Notes under the pieces: model-generated | Told to the model about the DNA's origin: nothing | Database searches by the model: none | What the model saw: the letters and a program-made list of their open reading frames with translations, nothing else | Translations under genes and position numbers: made by a program | Source of the DNA: Clostridiales bacterium | GTDB lineage: Bacteria; Bacillota; Clostridia; Christensenellales; Borkfalkiaceae | NCBI GenBank assembly: GCA_015055725.1 | Contig: SVHO01000002.1 | Location: forward strand, 1-64,000 | Direction of reading: 5' to 3' | Length of the DNA: 64,000 bases | Shown here: one piece after another, positions 29,592 to 40,022 of the stretch | How the letters are laid out: each line of letters begins with the position of its first letter | Numbering within the stretch: position 1 is the stretch's first letter

Positions 29592-30689
29592 TGTGATTTC
29601 TTTAAGTAATCGTTTATAAACCCTTGAATATTTCCGTTCATAACCGAATCGATATCGGTTATTTCAAAACCTGTTCTGTGGTCCTTAGCAAGAGTATACG
29701 GGCAGAAAACATAACTTCTAATTTGGCTTCCCCACTCTATTTTTTTGATTTCGCCTTTTATTTCTTGGTCTTGTTCCATACGTTCGGCTTCACGCTTTTC
29801 AATAAGCTTACTTATAAGCATTTTCATAGCCATTTCACGATTTTGGGTTTGACTTCTTTCGTTTTGGCAAGCGACAACGATACCTGTGGGAATGTGGGTA
29901 ATTCTTATTGCCGATTCAGTTTTATTGACGTGCTGTCCACCTGCACCACTTGAACGGTAGGTATCTACTTTAAGTTCATCTGGACTAATTTTAATTTCTT
30001 CGTCGTCTTCAATTTCAGGCATAACTTCTAAAGATGCAAAAGAAGTGTGACGGCGTTTATTTGCGTCAAAAGGCGAAATTCTAACCAAACGGTGAACGCC
30101 TTTTTCCGCCTTTAAATAACCATATGCGCAATCGCCTTCAATCTTGAACGAAACCGACTTGATACCCGCTTCGTCACCTTCTAATCTATCAAGTTCTGTA
30201 AGCGTATAGCCGTTCTTTTCTGCATAATACATATACATTCGATAAAGCATTTCAGTCCAGTCACACGCTTCAGTTCCGCCTGCGCCTGCGTGCAAAGTTA
30301 AAAGCGCGTTAAGTTTATCATACTTACCGCGTAAAAGTGCGGAAAGGCGCATTTCTTCTATAACTTTTTCAACGGCTAAAAGTTCTTCACTTAGTTCATC
30401 TAAAACGCTTTCATCATTTTCTTCTTCAGCAAGGTCGATAATGTCTGATGCGTCGTTTATAACTTTTTCAGCCTTATCATACGCAGAAACTTTGTTAGTT
30501 AATGATGCTATTTCCTTAGAAATTTGTTGTGATTTTGCAAGGTCGGTATAAACTTCGGGTTTTTCAGAAAGTTCTATTTTTTCTTTTAATTCTTTGCGCA
30601 AATTATCTACGTCAAAGAGAGTGTCCCGTCTCCGCAAGGATACCTTTTAATTCTTTTACTTTAAGTCTATATTCTTCGCTTTTAATCAT
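29588..30689 (-). CDS. prfB: Peptide chain release factor 2, programmed +1 frameshift at CTTTGAC (30611-30617)
   Basis: ATG at 30689 gives MIKSEEYRLKVKELKGILAETGHSL then UGA (30612-30614) in CUUUGAC; +1 frame continues DVDNLRKEL...; RSSGAGGQHVNKTESAIR. Confidence 0.95.
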
Positions 30690-30717
30690 TTTTGCTCCTA
30701 CAGATTATCGCGATATA

Positions 30718-33411
30718 TTATTTTTTACCGCAACAATTTTTATATTTTAATCCACTTCCGCAAGGGCACGGGTCGTTCCTGCCAATTTCTTTAACTACGG
30801 GGCGTTTGCGAATAACGGGCCCACTCGCTTGGTTTGTTTGTAAGTTTTCTTTTTGTTTATCAACTTCGGTTTTTTGCGGGATTTTTTGAAGTTCGGCTTT
30901 TAACAATAAGGTGATTGTGTCTTCTTGAATAGAAGCGGTTAAATCTTCAAACATTTCAAAGCCTTCTTTTTTATATTCAAGAACAGGGTCAATATTGCCG
31001 TATCCACGCAAACTTATACCCTTTCTAAGTTGATCCATAGAGTCGATATGGTCAATCCACTTAGTGTCAATATTGCGCAAAAGAACCATTTTTTCTATTT
31101 CGGTAAAATCAATGCCTTCTTCTTTATATCTTGCTATCTTTTGGTCATATGCGTCAATAGTTGCTTGGGTAAGTTTTTCAATAAAATATTCGTAATCCCA
31201 ATTTTCAATCTTTTCCTTGGTGACAAACTCAGTGTCTTTGGGTAAAAGTTTAAGTTCGATTATATTGTTAAGAGCGTCAACGTCCCACGTTTCAGGCTTG
31301 TTTTCGTTGTTGATAACCGTGCCTGCCACGTATTTAACGAAGTCGGGAACAAGTTTTAATACGTCTTCGTGAACGTTTTCGTCTTTTATAACCTTCATTC
31401 TTTCGGCATACATAACTTCACGTTGTTTATTCATAACGTCGTCATATTCTAAGACGTGTTTTCTTATGCCAAAGTTTTTGCCTTCTATTGTGCGTTGCGC
31501 GTTTTCAATACTGCGTGAAAGCATTTTCGACTGCATAGGTTGGTTTTCGTCTATATTAAACATTTCGTAAATTCTTTGCATCCTTTCGCCACCGAAACGC
31601 TTAGCCAAATCGTCTTCAAGAGAGATAAAGAATATAGAAGAACCTGCGTCGCCTTGACGACCACTACGCCCCCTTAACTGATTATCTATACGACGAGATT
31701 CATGCCTTTCCGTACCTAAAATATGCAAGCCACCTGCTTGAACAACTTTTTCCTTTTCAGCATCCGTTTGTGTTTTGAATTTATCATAGATTTCTCTATA
31801 ACGTTCCCTAACTGCCTTTGCGTCTTCGGGAATATCTGCAACGAAAGAAGTTGCAACTTCAATAAGGTCTTCACTAACACCTTCGTCACGAAGTTTGCGT
31901 TTTGCTAAAAATTCAGCATTACCGCCAAGCAAAATATCCGTTCCACGACCAGCCATGTTCGTTGCGATGGTGACTGCACCGTATCTACCTGCTTGCGCAA
32001 CGATGTCTGCTTCGCGAGCGTGGTTTTTAGCGTTTAGAACGTTGTGTTTAACACCTTTTCTAATCAAAAGTTTTGATATTTCTTCGGATTTTTCAACCGT
32101 GACAGTACCAACGAGCACGGGTTGACCTTTTTGGTGACGCGCAACTATTTCTTCAACTATAGCCTTATTCTTCCCCGCCGTCGTTTTATAAATAACGTCA
32201 GGCATGTCCACTCTTGCAACAGGCTTGTTTGTGGGGATTTCAAGAACGTCTAAACCATAAATAGACCTAAACTCTTCTTCTTCCGATTTAGCAGTACCCG
32301 TCATGCCTGAAAGTTTTTTATAAAGACGGAAATAGTTTTGGAAAGTAATCGTTGCATACGTTTTGTTTTCGTTGCGAACTTTAACGCTTTCTTTTGCTTC
32401 TATCGCTTGATGCAAACCGTCAGAATATCTTCTACCAATCATAAGACGACCGGTAAATTCGTCAACTATAATAACTTCCCCGTCAGAAACAACGTAATCG
32501 TTATCGCGCTTAAAGATATAGTTTGCTTTTAATGCTTGTTGAATATGATGCGATAAACTTGCGTTTTCAATATCAGCAAAGTTATTTAAACCGAAAAACG
32601 CTTCTGCTTTTTGTGCACCGTCTTCGGTTATTTGAACACTTTTTTCTTTAATGTCTATTGTAAAGTCTTTATCAAGAACGAGCGTTTTAACGAACTTATT
32701 AGCCGTGATATATTTTTCGCTTGATTCACCACCTTTACCAGATATAATAAGCGGAGTTCTAGCTTCGTCAATCAAAATCGAGTCAACTTCGTCAACGATA
32801 GCAAACGATAAGGGGCGTTGAACCATGCGGTCTAACTTAGTTTTAAGATTATCTCTTAAATAATCAAAACCCATTTCGTTATTCGTGCCGTAAGTGATAT
32901 CGCAAGCATAAGCTTTCTTTTTGTCTTCATCGTCCATACCTGAAATAGCAACGCCGACGGTAAGCCCTAAAAATTTATAAACTTTGCCCATCCACTCGGC
33001 GTCACGTGATGCCAAGTAATCGTTGACCGTGACTATATGCACACCTTCGCCCGCAAGCGCGTTAAGATACGCAGGAAGCGTTGCAACGAGAGTTTTACCT
33101 TCACCCGTTTTCATTTCAGCAACTCTGCCTTGGTGTAAACATATACCGCCAATAATTTGCACTTTATAATGGCGCATGTTGAGAACACGCTTAGACGCTT
33201 CTCTAACAACTGCAAAGGCATCGTATAAAATATCGTCAAGCGTATCGCCTGATTTTAAACGCGTGCGCAAAAAATCAGTTTGGTCACGCAGTTCTTCATC
33301 AGTAAAGTTTTCATACTTACTTTCAAGTTCTAAAACCTTATCCGCCATCTTATCAAGTTTTTTAAGATTGCGCCTACTTTCTCCACCTAATATATACCTA
33401 AATAATCCCAT
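30718..33411 (-). CDS. secA: Preprotein translocase ATPase
   Basis: AEMKTGEGKTLVATLPAYLNAL, DEVDSILIDEARTPLIISG, C-terminal CPCGSGLKYKNCCGKK. Confidence 0.98.
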   Translation of the reverse strand: MGLFRYILGGESRRNLKKLDKMADKVLELESKYENFTDEELRDQTDFLRTRLKSGDTLDDILYDAFAVVREASKRVLNMRHYKVQIIGGICLHQGRVAEMKTGEGKTLVATLPAYLNALAGEGVHIVTVNDYLASRDAEWMGKVYKFLGLTVGVAISGMDDEDKKKAYACDITYGTNNEMGFDYLRDNLKTKLDRMVQRPLSFAIVDEVDSILIDEARTPLIISGKGGESSEKYITANKFVKTLVLDKDFTIDIKEKSVQITEDGAQKAEAFFGLNNFADIENASLSHHIQQALKANYIFKRDNDYVVSDGEVIIVDEFTGRLMIGRRYSDGLHQAIEAKESVKVRNENKTYATITFQNYFRLYKKLSGMTGTAKSEEEEFRSIYGLDVLEIPTNKPVARVDMPDVIYKTTAGKNKAIVEEIVARHQKGQPVLVGTVTVEKSEEISKLLIRKGVKHNVLNAKNHAREADIVAQAGRYGAVTIATNMAGRGTDILLGGNAEFLAKRKLRDEGVSEDLIEVATSFVADIPEDAKAVRERYREIYDKFKTQTDAEKEKVVQAGGLHILGTERHESRRIDNQLRGRSGRQGDAGSSIFFISLEDDLAKRFGGERMQRIYEMFNIDENQPMQSKMLSRSIENAQRTIEGKNFGIRKHVLEYDDVMNKQREVMYAERMKVIKDENVHEDVLKLVPDFVKYVAGTVINNENKPETWDVDALNNIIELKLLPKDTEFVTKEKIENWDYEYFIEKLTQATIDAYDQKIARYKEEGIDFTEIEKMVLLRNIDTKWIDHIDSMDQLRKGISLRGYGNIDPVLEYKKEGFEMFEDLTASIQEDTITLLLKAELQKIPQKTEVDKQKENLQTNQASGPVIRKRPVVKEIGRNDPCPCGSGLKYKNCCGKK

Positions 33412-33438
33412 AATTTCTCCTTAAAATTAAGAAAAAGT

Positions 33439-34167
33439 TTAATATTTATCAATGGGTGGCGTGCTTGCCACCGTTAAAAGATACACTTTAATTGCTCCCG
33501 CCTTTTTCAAGCGTTCGGCAACTGCTTGCGCTGTCGCGCCTGTGGTTGTCACGTCGTCAACTATAACAACCGTTTTGCCTTTTATAGATTTTTTATCCGT
33601 CACTCGAAAGGCTTTCTCTAAGTTTTTCAATCTTTCCGCCCTATTTAAAGTTGCCTGGCGTTTGGTTTCTTTAACCTTTTGCAAACAATCGCTTACAGGC
33701 ACGTTTATTTTCTCTGACAACCGCCTTGCAAGGATTTCGGACTGATTATAACCCCTTTTACGCATAGCCTTTTTAGTCATTGGCACGTAAACCAAAAAAT
33801 CGGCGTTAAAATAATTTTTTAAATAAATCAAACGTAAGCGTTCAACAAAGTAATCTTGCAAATACCTTGCATTATGATACTTAAAGCGCATTATAAGAGT
33901 ACTAATAGGCTTTTCATAATTAAATACGCTTCGTCCAAGGTCTATTTGCGTCAGTTTTCCCTTGCACGTTGAACAATAATTTTCCGAAAACAAAGTTTTT
34001 CTTCCACAATGTGCGCAAATATACCCGTCGTTAAAAGGCAAAGTCCTTAAACAGTCTTCACAAAAACTCTCGCCTTCGAAAATTTCTTTTCCGCAAACTA
34101 AACAACGCCATTTGGGATTGAAAAAATATTTGACGAAAAAATTTGAAATAGCCGTTTTAAGCGACAT
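33439..34167 (-). CDS. comF: ComF family phosphoribosyltransferase-like protein
   Basis: CLVCGKEIF..C, CAHCGR zinc motif, TVVIVDDVTTTGATAQAVAERL. Confidence 0.88.
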   Translation of the reverse strand: MSLKTAISNFFVKYFFNPKWRCLVCGKEIFEGESFCEDCLRTLPFNDGYICAHCGRKTLFSENYCSTCKGKLTQIDLGRSVFNYEKPISTLIMRFKYHNARYLQDYFVERLRLIYLKNYFNADFLVYVPMTKKAMRKRGYNQSEILARRLSEKINVPVSDCLQKVKETKRQATLNRAERLKNLEKAFRVTDKKSIKGKTVVIVDDVTTTGATAQAVAERLKKAGAIKVYLLTVASTPPIDKY

Positions 34168-34169
34168 AA

Positions 34170-35336
34170 TTAAAAATATTTTTTAAGGTCCATAACCTTA
34201 TCAGTTTTTTCCCACGCAAGTTGATTTTTACCAAAATGCCCATAACTTGCAGTTTGCTTATATACGGGTTTATTAAGCCCTAACTTTTCTATAATAGCCA
34301 AAGGTCTTAAATCAAATTCTTTAACGATTATATCTGCGATTTTGTCGTCCGAAAGTTTGCCTGTGCCGAAGGTGTTAACCATTATTGATACGGGTTTTGC
34401 AACGCCGATAGCGTAAGCAACTTGAATTTGACATTCGTCTGCAAGCCCTGACGCAACTATGTTTTTGCAAACGTATCTCGCCATATACGTTGCGGAACGG
34501 TCAACTTTAGTAGGGTCTTTCCCACTAAACGCACCGCCACCGTGCGGGCATTTTCCACCGTATGTGTCTACGATAATCTTTCTACCCGTAAGCCCTGAGT
34601 CGCCGTTCGGCCCGCCAATTTCAAATCTGCCAGTTGGATTTATAAAGAACTTAGTTTTTTCATCAATATATTCTTGCGGAATAACTTTATCAATTACCAA
34701 CTCTCTTAAATCTTTGCGCAAACGTTCTGTGGTGACAGTGTCATCATGCTGAGAAGATAAAACAACGGCTTCAACACGCAAAGGTTTTCCGTTAAAATAT
34801 TCAACAGTCACCTGTCCTTTCCCGTCTGTACGAAGATAACTTATTTCGCCATTTTTTCTAACTTCTTCAAGGCGAGCACACATTTTATGCGCAAGCATAA
34901 TAGGAAGTGGCATAAATTCTTCAGTTTCGTTTGTTGCATAACCAAACATTATCCCTTGGTCGCCTGCCCCAATCAAGTCGTATTTATCGCCACCCGCTTT
35001 TGCCTCAACTGAATTGTCAACACCAAGCGCAATGTCCGCACTTTGCTTGTTGAGTTTGATTAACACTTTAACGTCATCAGCGCAAAAGCCCGTGTTTTTA
35101 TCCGTATAGCCTATTTCTCTGATAGCATTTCTTGCAACGCTTTCCACGTCAATTTTAGCACTCGTTGTTATTTCACCCATAACGAGCAAAAAATCGGTGG
35201 TCACGCTACACTCACACGCTACCCTTGCAGAAGGGTCTTGCTCTAAAATTGCATCTAAAACCGAATCGGATATAACGTCACAAACTTTATCGGGGTGCCC
35301 CGAAGTCACACTTTCACTTGTAAAAAAATTTTTCAT
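34170..35336 (-). CDS. metK: S-adenosylmethionine synthetase
   Basis: [47 protein letters not shown]; start refined. Confidence 0.97.
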   Translation of the reverse strand: MKNFFTSESVTSGHPDKVCDVISDSVLDAILEQDPSARVACECSVTTDFLLVMGEITTSAKIDVESVARNAIREIGYTDKNTGFCADDVKVLIKLNKQSADIALGVDNSVEAKAGGDKYDLIGAGDQGIMFGYATNETEEFMPLPIMLAHKMCARLEEVRKNGEISYLRTDGKGQVTVEYFNGKPLRVEAVVLSSQHDDTVTTERLRKDLRELVIDKVIPQEYIDEKTKFFINPTGRFEIGGPNGDSGLTGRKIIVDTYGGKCPHGGGAFSGKDPTKVDRSATYMARYVCKNIVASGLADECQIQVAYAIGVAKPVSIMVNTFGTGKLSDDKIADIIVKEFDLRPLAIIEKLGLNKPVYKQTASYGHFGKNQLAWEKTDKVMDLKKYF

Positions 35337-35498
35337 AATATCCCTTTTTCTCAATGAGTATAAAATTCCACTATTTGTTTATTATACAACAATAATTATA
35401 CATTGTCAATCGACGGGCTAAACATAATGCGTTTTTTTCTTTATTTTTTACGCCTTTTCCCCACGTTTTTTCATTATGCGACAAATCTAACATAACCA

Positions 35499-35514
35499 TT
35501 GACTTTCGTGTCAA
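35499..35514. promoter_or_regulatory. TetR operator candidate O1: TTGACTTTCGTGTCAA
   Basis: Inverted repeat TTGAC-N6-GTCAA, duplicated at 35580. Confidence 0.8.
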
Positions 35515-35542
35515 TAAAAATTTATTTTCGCCTTTTATTTAC

Positions 35543-35571
35543 TTGACTTTTATTTTATGCGCGTTTATAAT
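35543..35571 (+). promoter_or_regulatory. Promoter of tetR-ABC operon: TTGACT-N17-TATAAT
   Basis: Hexamers at 35543-35548 and 35566-35571. Confidence 0.85.
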
Positions 35572-35579
35572 TATAACCG

Positions 35580-35595
35580 TTGACTTTCGTGTCAA
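35580..35595. promoter_or_regulatory. TetR operator candidate O2: TTGACTTTCGTGTCAA, next to RBS
   Basis: Identical 16-mer to O1; extended 25/26 identity; 81 bp apart. Confidence 0.8.
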
Positions 35596-35607
35596 TAAAG
35601 GAGAAAT

Positions 35608-36237
35608 ATGAACGCTACGATTTCAAGGCATGACCGCCTTAAAGAAGAACGCAAACAGTTGATAGTTCAAAGCGCGTTAAAAGTCTTTTGTGAAAAGGGA
35701 TATGACGGTGCAACCATCAACGATATAGTTAAAAAAGCAAAGTGCAGTCACGGGCTTTTTTATCATTATTTTGATAACAAAAAAGCCATTTTTGACGCCG
35801 TTACCGAAACACGTGGGAAAAATATGATGGACTTTCTCGACCAAGTGCTTCAAGAAAACAGTTGTTATATTGACAAGCTTCGCAAAATGACAGAATACAC
35901 TTTCGTCAATATGAAAAAAGACGAGATTTTTGCTTATAGATTTTACTTTTTTGTTTCAACCGTTTTTGCAAAAGCGGAATCAGGCGAATTACCCAAAAAA
36001 TGCTCAGGGAGAGTTCCCCCACATATAAGAATGTTTTCATTTTTTGAAGAAGGGGTTAAACGCGGTGAGTTTAGCGATAAATTTCCACCAAACGAAAGTG
36101 CAAAACTTTACAATTCAATCATACGAGGCACAACGTTAAATTATATACTTTACCCCAAGGAATTTAAACATAATTTCCAATTCCCACTTATAGACTATAT
36201 AATAGATGTTTTCAAAAAGGAGAAATATAATGGCTAA
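35608..36237 (+). CDS. TetR family transcriptional regulator
   Basis: IVQSALKVFCEKGYDGATINDIVKKAKCSHGLFYHYFDNK HTH. Confidence 0.93.
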   Translation: MNATISRHDRLKEERKQLIVQSALKVFCEKGYDGATINDIVKKAKCSHGLFYHYFDNKKAIFDAVTETRGKNMMDFLDQVLQENSCYIDKLRKMTEYTFVNMKKDEIFAYRFYFFVSTVFAKAESGELPKKCSGRVPPHIRMFSFFEEGVKRGEFSDKFPPNESAKLYNSIIRGTTLNYILYPKEFKHNFQFPLIDYIIDVFKKEKYNG

Positions 36238-38068
36238 AAACACAACTAACGCGACTGGTTTTATCCCTGCAGTTAAAACCCTATCAAAATCCATTAGAGA
36301 ATACAAAAAACCTTCTCTTTTAGCCCCATTTTTCGTAGCAATCGAGGTGATTTTAGAATGCCTTATTCCCTTTGTTATGACTCTTCTTCTCGGTGCTATG
36401 GACTACATAACTGCTAACCCAACCAACCCAAACCCTATTTCAGTTAAAATAGTTAAACTTATTTTTGGCAATTCACAGCCCGTTCTTTTAACTACTATAT
36501 TGTGGTTTGGATTAGCGCTTTTATTGTTGGCTTTTTTGTCGCTAACTTGCGGTGCATTGTCAGGTAGATTTTGCGCCGTTGCTTCAAGCGGTTTTGCGAA
36601 AAACCTTAGAAAAGACATGTTCTATAAAATTCAAGATTTTTCTTTTTCTAACATAGATAAGTTTTCTTCTTCGAGTTTAATAACCCGCTTAACCACAGAC
36701 GTTATGCACGTTGAAATGAGTTATATGATGATTATAAGAACGGCTATCCGTTCCCCTTTTATGCTCATCTTTTCCATGGTAATGGCGTTTACCATAAATG
36801 CTAAAATGGCTTTAATCTTCCTGTGCACCACTCCTATTTTGGCTGTCGGCTTAGTTTTAATTATGACAAAAGCCGTGCCATTCTTTCATAGAATTTTCAA
36901 AAAATATGATAAAATGAACGAATCAGTTGAAGAAAACATAAGTGGTATGCGCGTAGTTAAATCTTACGTTAGAGAAGACTATGAAAAAGAAAAATTTGAC
37001 AAAGCGTCATCAAACGTTAAAAACGATTTTATAAAAGCCGAAAAAATAATCGCTTTAAACGGCCCGCTTATGAACTTTTGCGTTTACACGGGACTTATCG
37101 CAATATATATCGTAGGCTCTTCACTCATCATAAACTCAAACGAAGCTTTACTTAAAATGACCGAACTTCAAAGTTTTATGACTTATTCATTCCAAATGCT
37201 TATGAGCCTTATGATGCTTTCAATGATTATGGTTCAAATGATTATGTCAACCGCAAGCATGAAACGTATTGCTGAAGTTCTTAACGAAGAATCAACTATT
37301 ACTTCACCTGAAAACGCCGTTAAAAACGTTAAAGACGGAAGCATCTCTTTCAAAAACGTAAGTTTTAAGTATTCTGAAAAGGCTGAAAGGTTTGCCCTTT
37401 CAAACGTTAACTTAGAAATAGAAAGCGGACAAACGATTGGTATAATAGGTGGCACGGGTTCGAGTAAATCTTCACTCGTTGGTCTTATTCCAAGGTTATA
37501 CGACGTTAACGAAGGAATCGTTGAAGTTGCTGGCGTTAACGTAAAAGATTACGACGTTGAAAGTTTGAGAAACGCCGTTGCTATGGTTTTACAAAAAAAC
37601 GTTTTATTTTCAGGCACCGTTCGTGAAAATATGCAATGGGGTGATAAGTTTGCCACAGACGATGAAATTAAACACGCTCTTTCTCTTGCACAAATAGATA
37701 TGGATTTAGACAAATCTATTGAACAAGGCGGTGTTAACGTTTCGGGCGGGCAAAAACAAAGATTGTGTATTGCGCGAGCTCTTCTTAAAAAACCTAAAAT
37801 TCTTATCCTTGACGATTCAACGAGTGCAGTAGACACCAAAACAGACGCATTGATAAGAAAATCTTTCAAAGAATATATACCGCAAACTACGAAAATTATA
37901 ATCGCTCAAAGAATTGCTTCTGTTGAAGATGCCGATAAAATTATCATAATGGACGGTGGAGCAATTTCTGCAATCGGAACACACGAACAACTACTCGCAA
38001 ACAACGAAATTTATAAAGAACTTTATTACTCTCAAAACAGTCATAAAAAAGATGAGGAGGTGTGCTAA
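36230..38068 (+). CDS. ABC exporter half-transporter 1 (degenerate catalytic site)
   Basis: TMD plus NBD; Walker A GGTGSSKSS, VSGGQKQR, ILDDSTSAVD; start refined to MAKNTTN with AAGGAG RBS. Confidence 0.92.
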   Translation: MAKNTTNATGFIPAVKTLSKSIREYKKPSLLAPFFVAIEVILECLIPFVMTLLLGAMDYITANPTNPNPISVKIVKLIFGNSQPVLLTTILWFGLALLLLAFLSLTCGALSGRFCAVASSGFAKNLRKDMFYKIQDFSFSNIDKFSSSSLITRLTTDVMHVEMSYMMIIRTAIRSPFMLIFSMVMAFTINAKMALIFLCTTPILAVGLVLIMTKAVPFFHRIFKKYDKMNESVEENISGMRVVKSYVREDYEKEKFDKASSNVKNDFIKAEKIIALNGPLMNFCVYTGLIAIYIVGSSLIINSNEALLKMTELQSFMTYSFQMLMSLMMLSMIMVQMIMSTASMKRIAEVLNEESTITSPENAVKNVKDGSISFKNVSFKYSEKAERFALSNVNLEIESGQTIGIIGGTGSSKSSLVGLIPRLYDVNEGIVEVAGVNVKDYDVESLRNAVAMVLQKNVLFSGTVRENMQWGDKFATDDEIKHALSLAQIDMDLDKSIEQGGVNVSGGQKQRLCIARALLKKPKILILDDSTSAVDTKTDALIRKSFKEYIPQTTKIIIAQRIASVEDADKIIIMDGGAISAIGTHEQLLANNEIYKELYYSQNSHKKDEEVC

Positions 38069-38069
38069 T

Positions 38070-40022
38070 ATGGCAAGAGGAATTTCTATGCGTGGCGGAA
38101 AAGCAGGCATGCGCGGTGGCCCTCGCCCCAAAGCAAAAAAAGGAACTTTAAAACGCGTTCTCAGTCTTTTATTCAAAAACAACAAAGGTAGAATCGCTAT
38201 AGTTTTTGCTTGTTTAACCATTAGTGCTATAACGGGCGTCACCTCTTCACTATTCTTAAAGCAACTGCTCGTTCATATCAGATTAGGGCTAAAAGACGGC
38301 TATTCTGCCGTGGCAAGTGGCTTAGCAACTCTTTTCGTTATAATGGGCACGGTGTATTTAACTTCAATTCTTTGCAACTTTATACAAGCGCGCACTATGG
38401 CAACGGTTTCGCAAAACTTTTTACACCAAATAAGAACGGGCGTTTTCAATAAGATGCAGTCGCTCCCTATTCGCTACTTTGATTCGCACTTAACGGGCGA
38501 TATTATGAGTTCATACACCAACGACACCGATGCTATAAGACAATTAGTTTCACAAAGCATCCCCCACCTTTATTCATCACTAATCAGCGTGACAACTCTG
38601 CTCGTTATAATGTTAACTTCAAGTATTTGGCTTTCACTAGTTATATTCGTTGGCGTTATATTTATGTTTTTAATAACCAAAGTTGTTGGTGGAAACAGTG
38701 CAAAATATTTCGTTAAACAACAAATTTCTTTGGGTGCTGAAGAAGGTTATATCCAAGAAATGATACAAGGTCAAAAGGTTGTAAAAGTTTTTTGTCACGA
38801 ACAAGAAAGCAAAGAAATGTTTGACCAAAAGAACGACCAACTTTGTAAGGACGCAACGAGCGCGCACACTTTTGCAAACATCTTAATGCCAATCATGGGA
38901 AACCTTGGCAATATATTATACGTTCTACTTGCATTTATCGGCGGTTTGTTAGTTGCGCTTAACGTTGGAAACATAACCATAACGGGAAAAGTTGAAAGCG
39001 CGTCAACCTTCCTTATTACGATAATTGCCTTCTTGCCTATAAGCAAGCAATTTACAGGTCAAGTATCACAATCGTCACAACAAATAAACGCAATAGTTAT
39101 GGGGCTTGCAGGTGCATCAAGGCTTTTTGAACTTATGGACCAAACGCCCGAAACTGACGAAGGCTACGTGACGCTTGTCCGTTGCAAAATTTCAGATGAC
39201 GGAACTATCACCGAAACGGAAGAACGCACGGGGCTTTGGGCATGGAAACACCCACACAAAGCAGACGGAACTATCACCTATACTCAATTAAAAGGCGATA
39301 TTCAAATGTTTGACGTTGACTTTGGATACGTTCCTGAAAAAATCGTTTTACATAACGTTTCTCTTTACGCTCACCCTGGTCAAAAAATTGCTTTCGTTGG
39401 CGCAACGGGTGCAGGCAAAACAACTATTACTAACCTTATAAACCGCTTTTACGATATTGCTGACGGTAAAATTCGCTACGACGGTATAAATATAAATAAA
39501 ATTAAAAAAGCCGACCTTCGCCGTTCTCTAGGCATAGTTTTACAGGACACTAACCTTTTCACAGGCACGGTTATGGAAAATATTCGCTACGGCAGACTTT
39601 CCGCAACTGATGAGGAGTGCATTGAAGCCGCTAAACTCGCTTATGCACACGACTTTATTTCAAGGCTTCCTGACGGTTATAACACTATGCTCACGGCAGA
39701 CGGTGCAAATCTTTCACAAGGTCAACGCCAACTTTTATCTATCGCGCGCGCTGCCGTTAAAGACGCGCCCGTTATGATTATGGACGAAGCGACTTCTTCT
39801 ATCGATACGAGAACTGAAGCCTTAGTTCAGAAAGGCACGGATAGGCTTATGCAAGGTAGAACGGTTTTCGTTATTGCACACAGGCTTTCAACAGTTCAAA
39901 ATTCTGACGTTATAATGGTGCTTGAACAAGGGCACGTTATTGAGCGCGGTTCACACAAAGAACTAATTGAAAAACGCGGTAAATATTATCAATTATACAC
40001 GGGAGCGTTTGAACTTGAATAA
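38070..40022 (+). CDS. ABC exporter half-transporter 2
   Basis: Walker A GATGAGKTT, LSQGQRQL, MIMDEATSSID; start refined with GAGGAGG RBS. Confidence 0.92.
   Translation: MARGISMRGGKAGMRGGPRPKAKKGTLKRVLSLLFKNNKGRIAIVFACLTISAITGVTSSLFLKQLLVHIRLGLKDGYSAVASGLATLFVIMGTVYLTSILCNFIQARTMATVSQNFLHQIRTGVFNKMQSLPIRYFDSHLTGDIMSSYTNDTDAIRQLVSQSIPHLYSSLISVTTLLVIMLTSSIWLSLVIFVGVIFMFLITKVVGGNSAKYFVKQQISLGAEEGYIQEMIQGQKVVKVFCHEQESKEMFDQKNDQLCKDATSAHTFANILMPIMGNLGNILYVLLAFIGGLLVALNVGNITITGKVESASTFLITIIAFLPISKQFTGQVSQSSQQINAIVMGLAGASRLFELMDQTPETDEGYVTLVRCKISDDGTITETEERTGLWAWKHPHKADGTITYTQLKGDIQMFDVDFGYVPEKIVLHNVSLYAHPGQKIAFVGATGAGKTTITNLINRFYDIADGKIRYDGININKIKKADLRRSLGIVLQDTNLFTGTVMENIRYGRLSATDEECIEAAKLAYAHDFISRLPDGYNTMLTADGANLSQGQRQLLSIARAAVKDAPVMIMDEATSSIDTRTEALVQKGTDRLMQGRTVFVIAHRLSTVQNSDVIMVLEQGHVIERGSHKELIEKRGKYYQLYTGAFELE

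Noticed and set aside
30612-30637. TTG start giving the 349-aa PrfB (MRRRDTLFDVDN...)
   Set aside because: Artefact of the programmed frameshift; the true start is ATG at 30689 in the other frame
35337-35500. SAM riboswitch upstream of metK
   Set aside because: No S-box-like core or terminator was seen; only a short leader and a plain RBS
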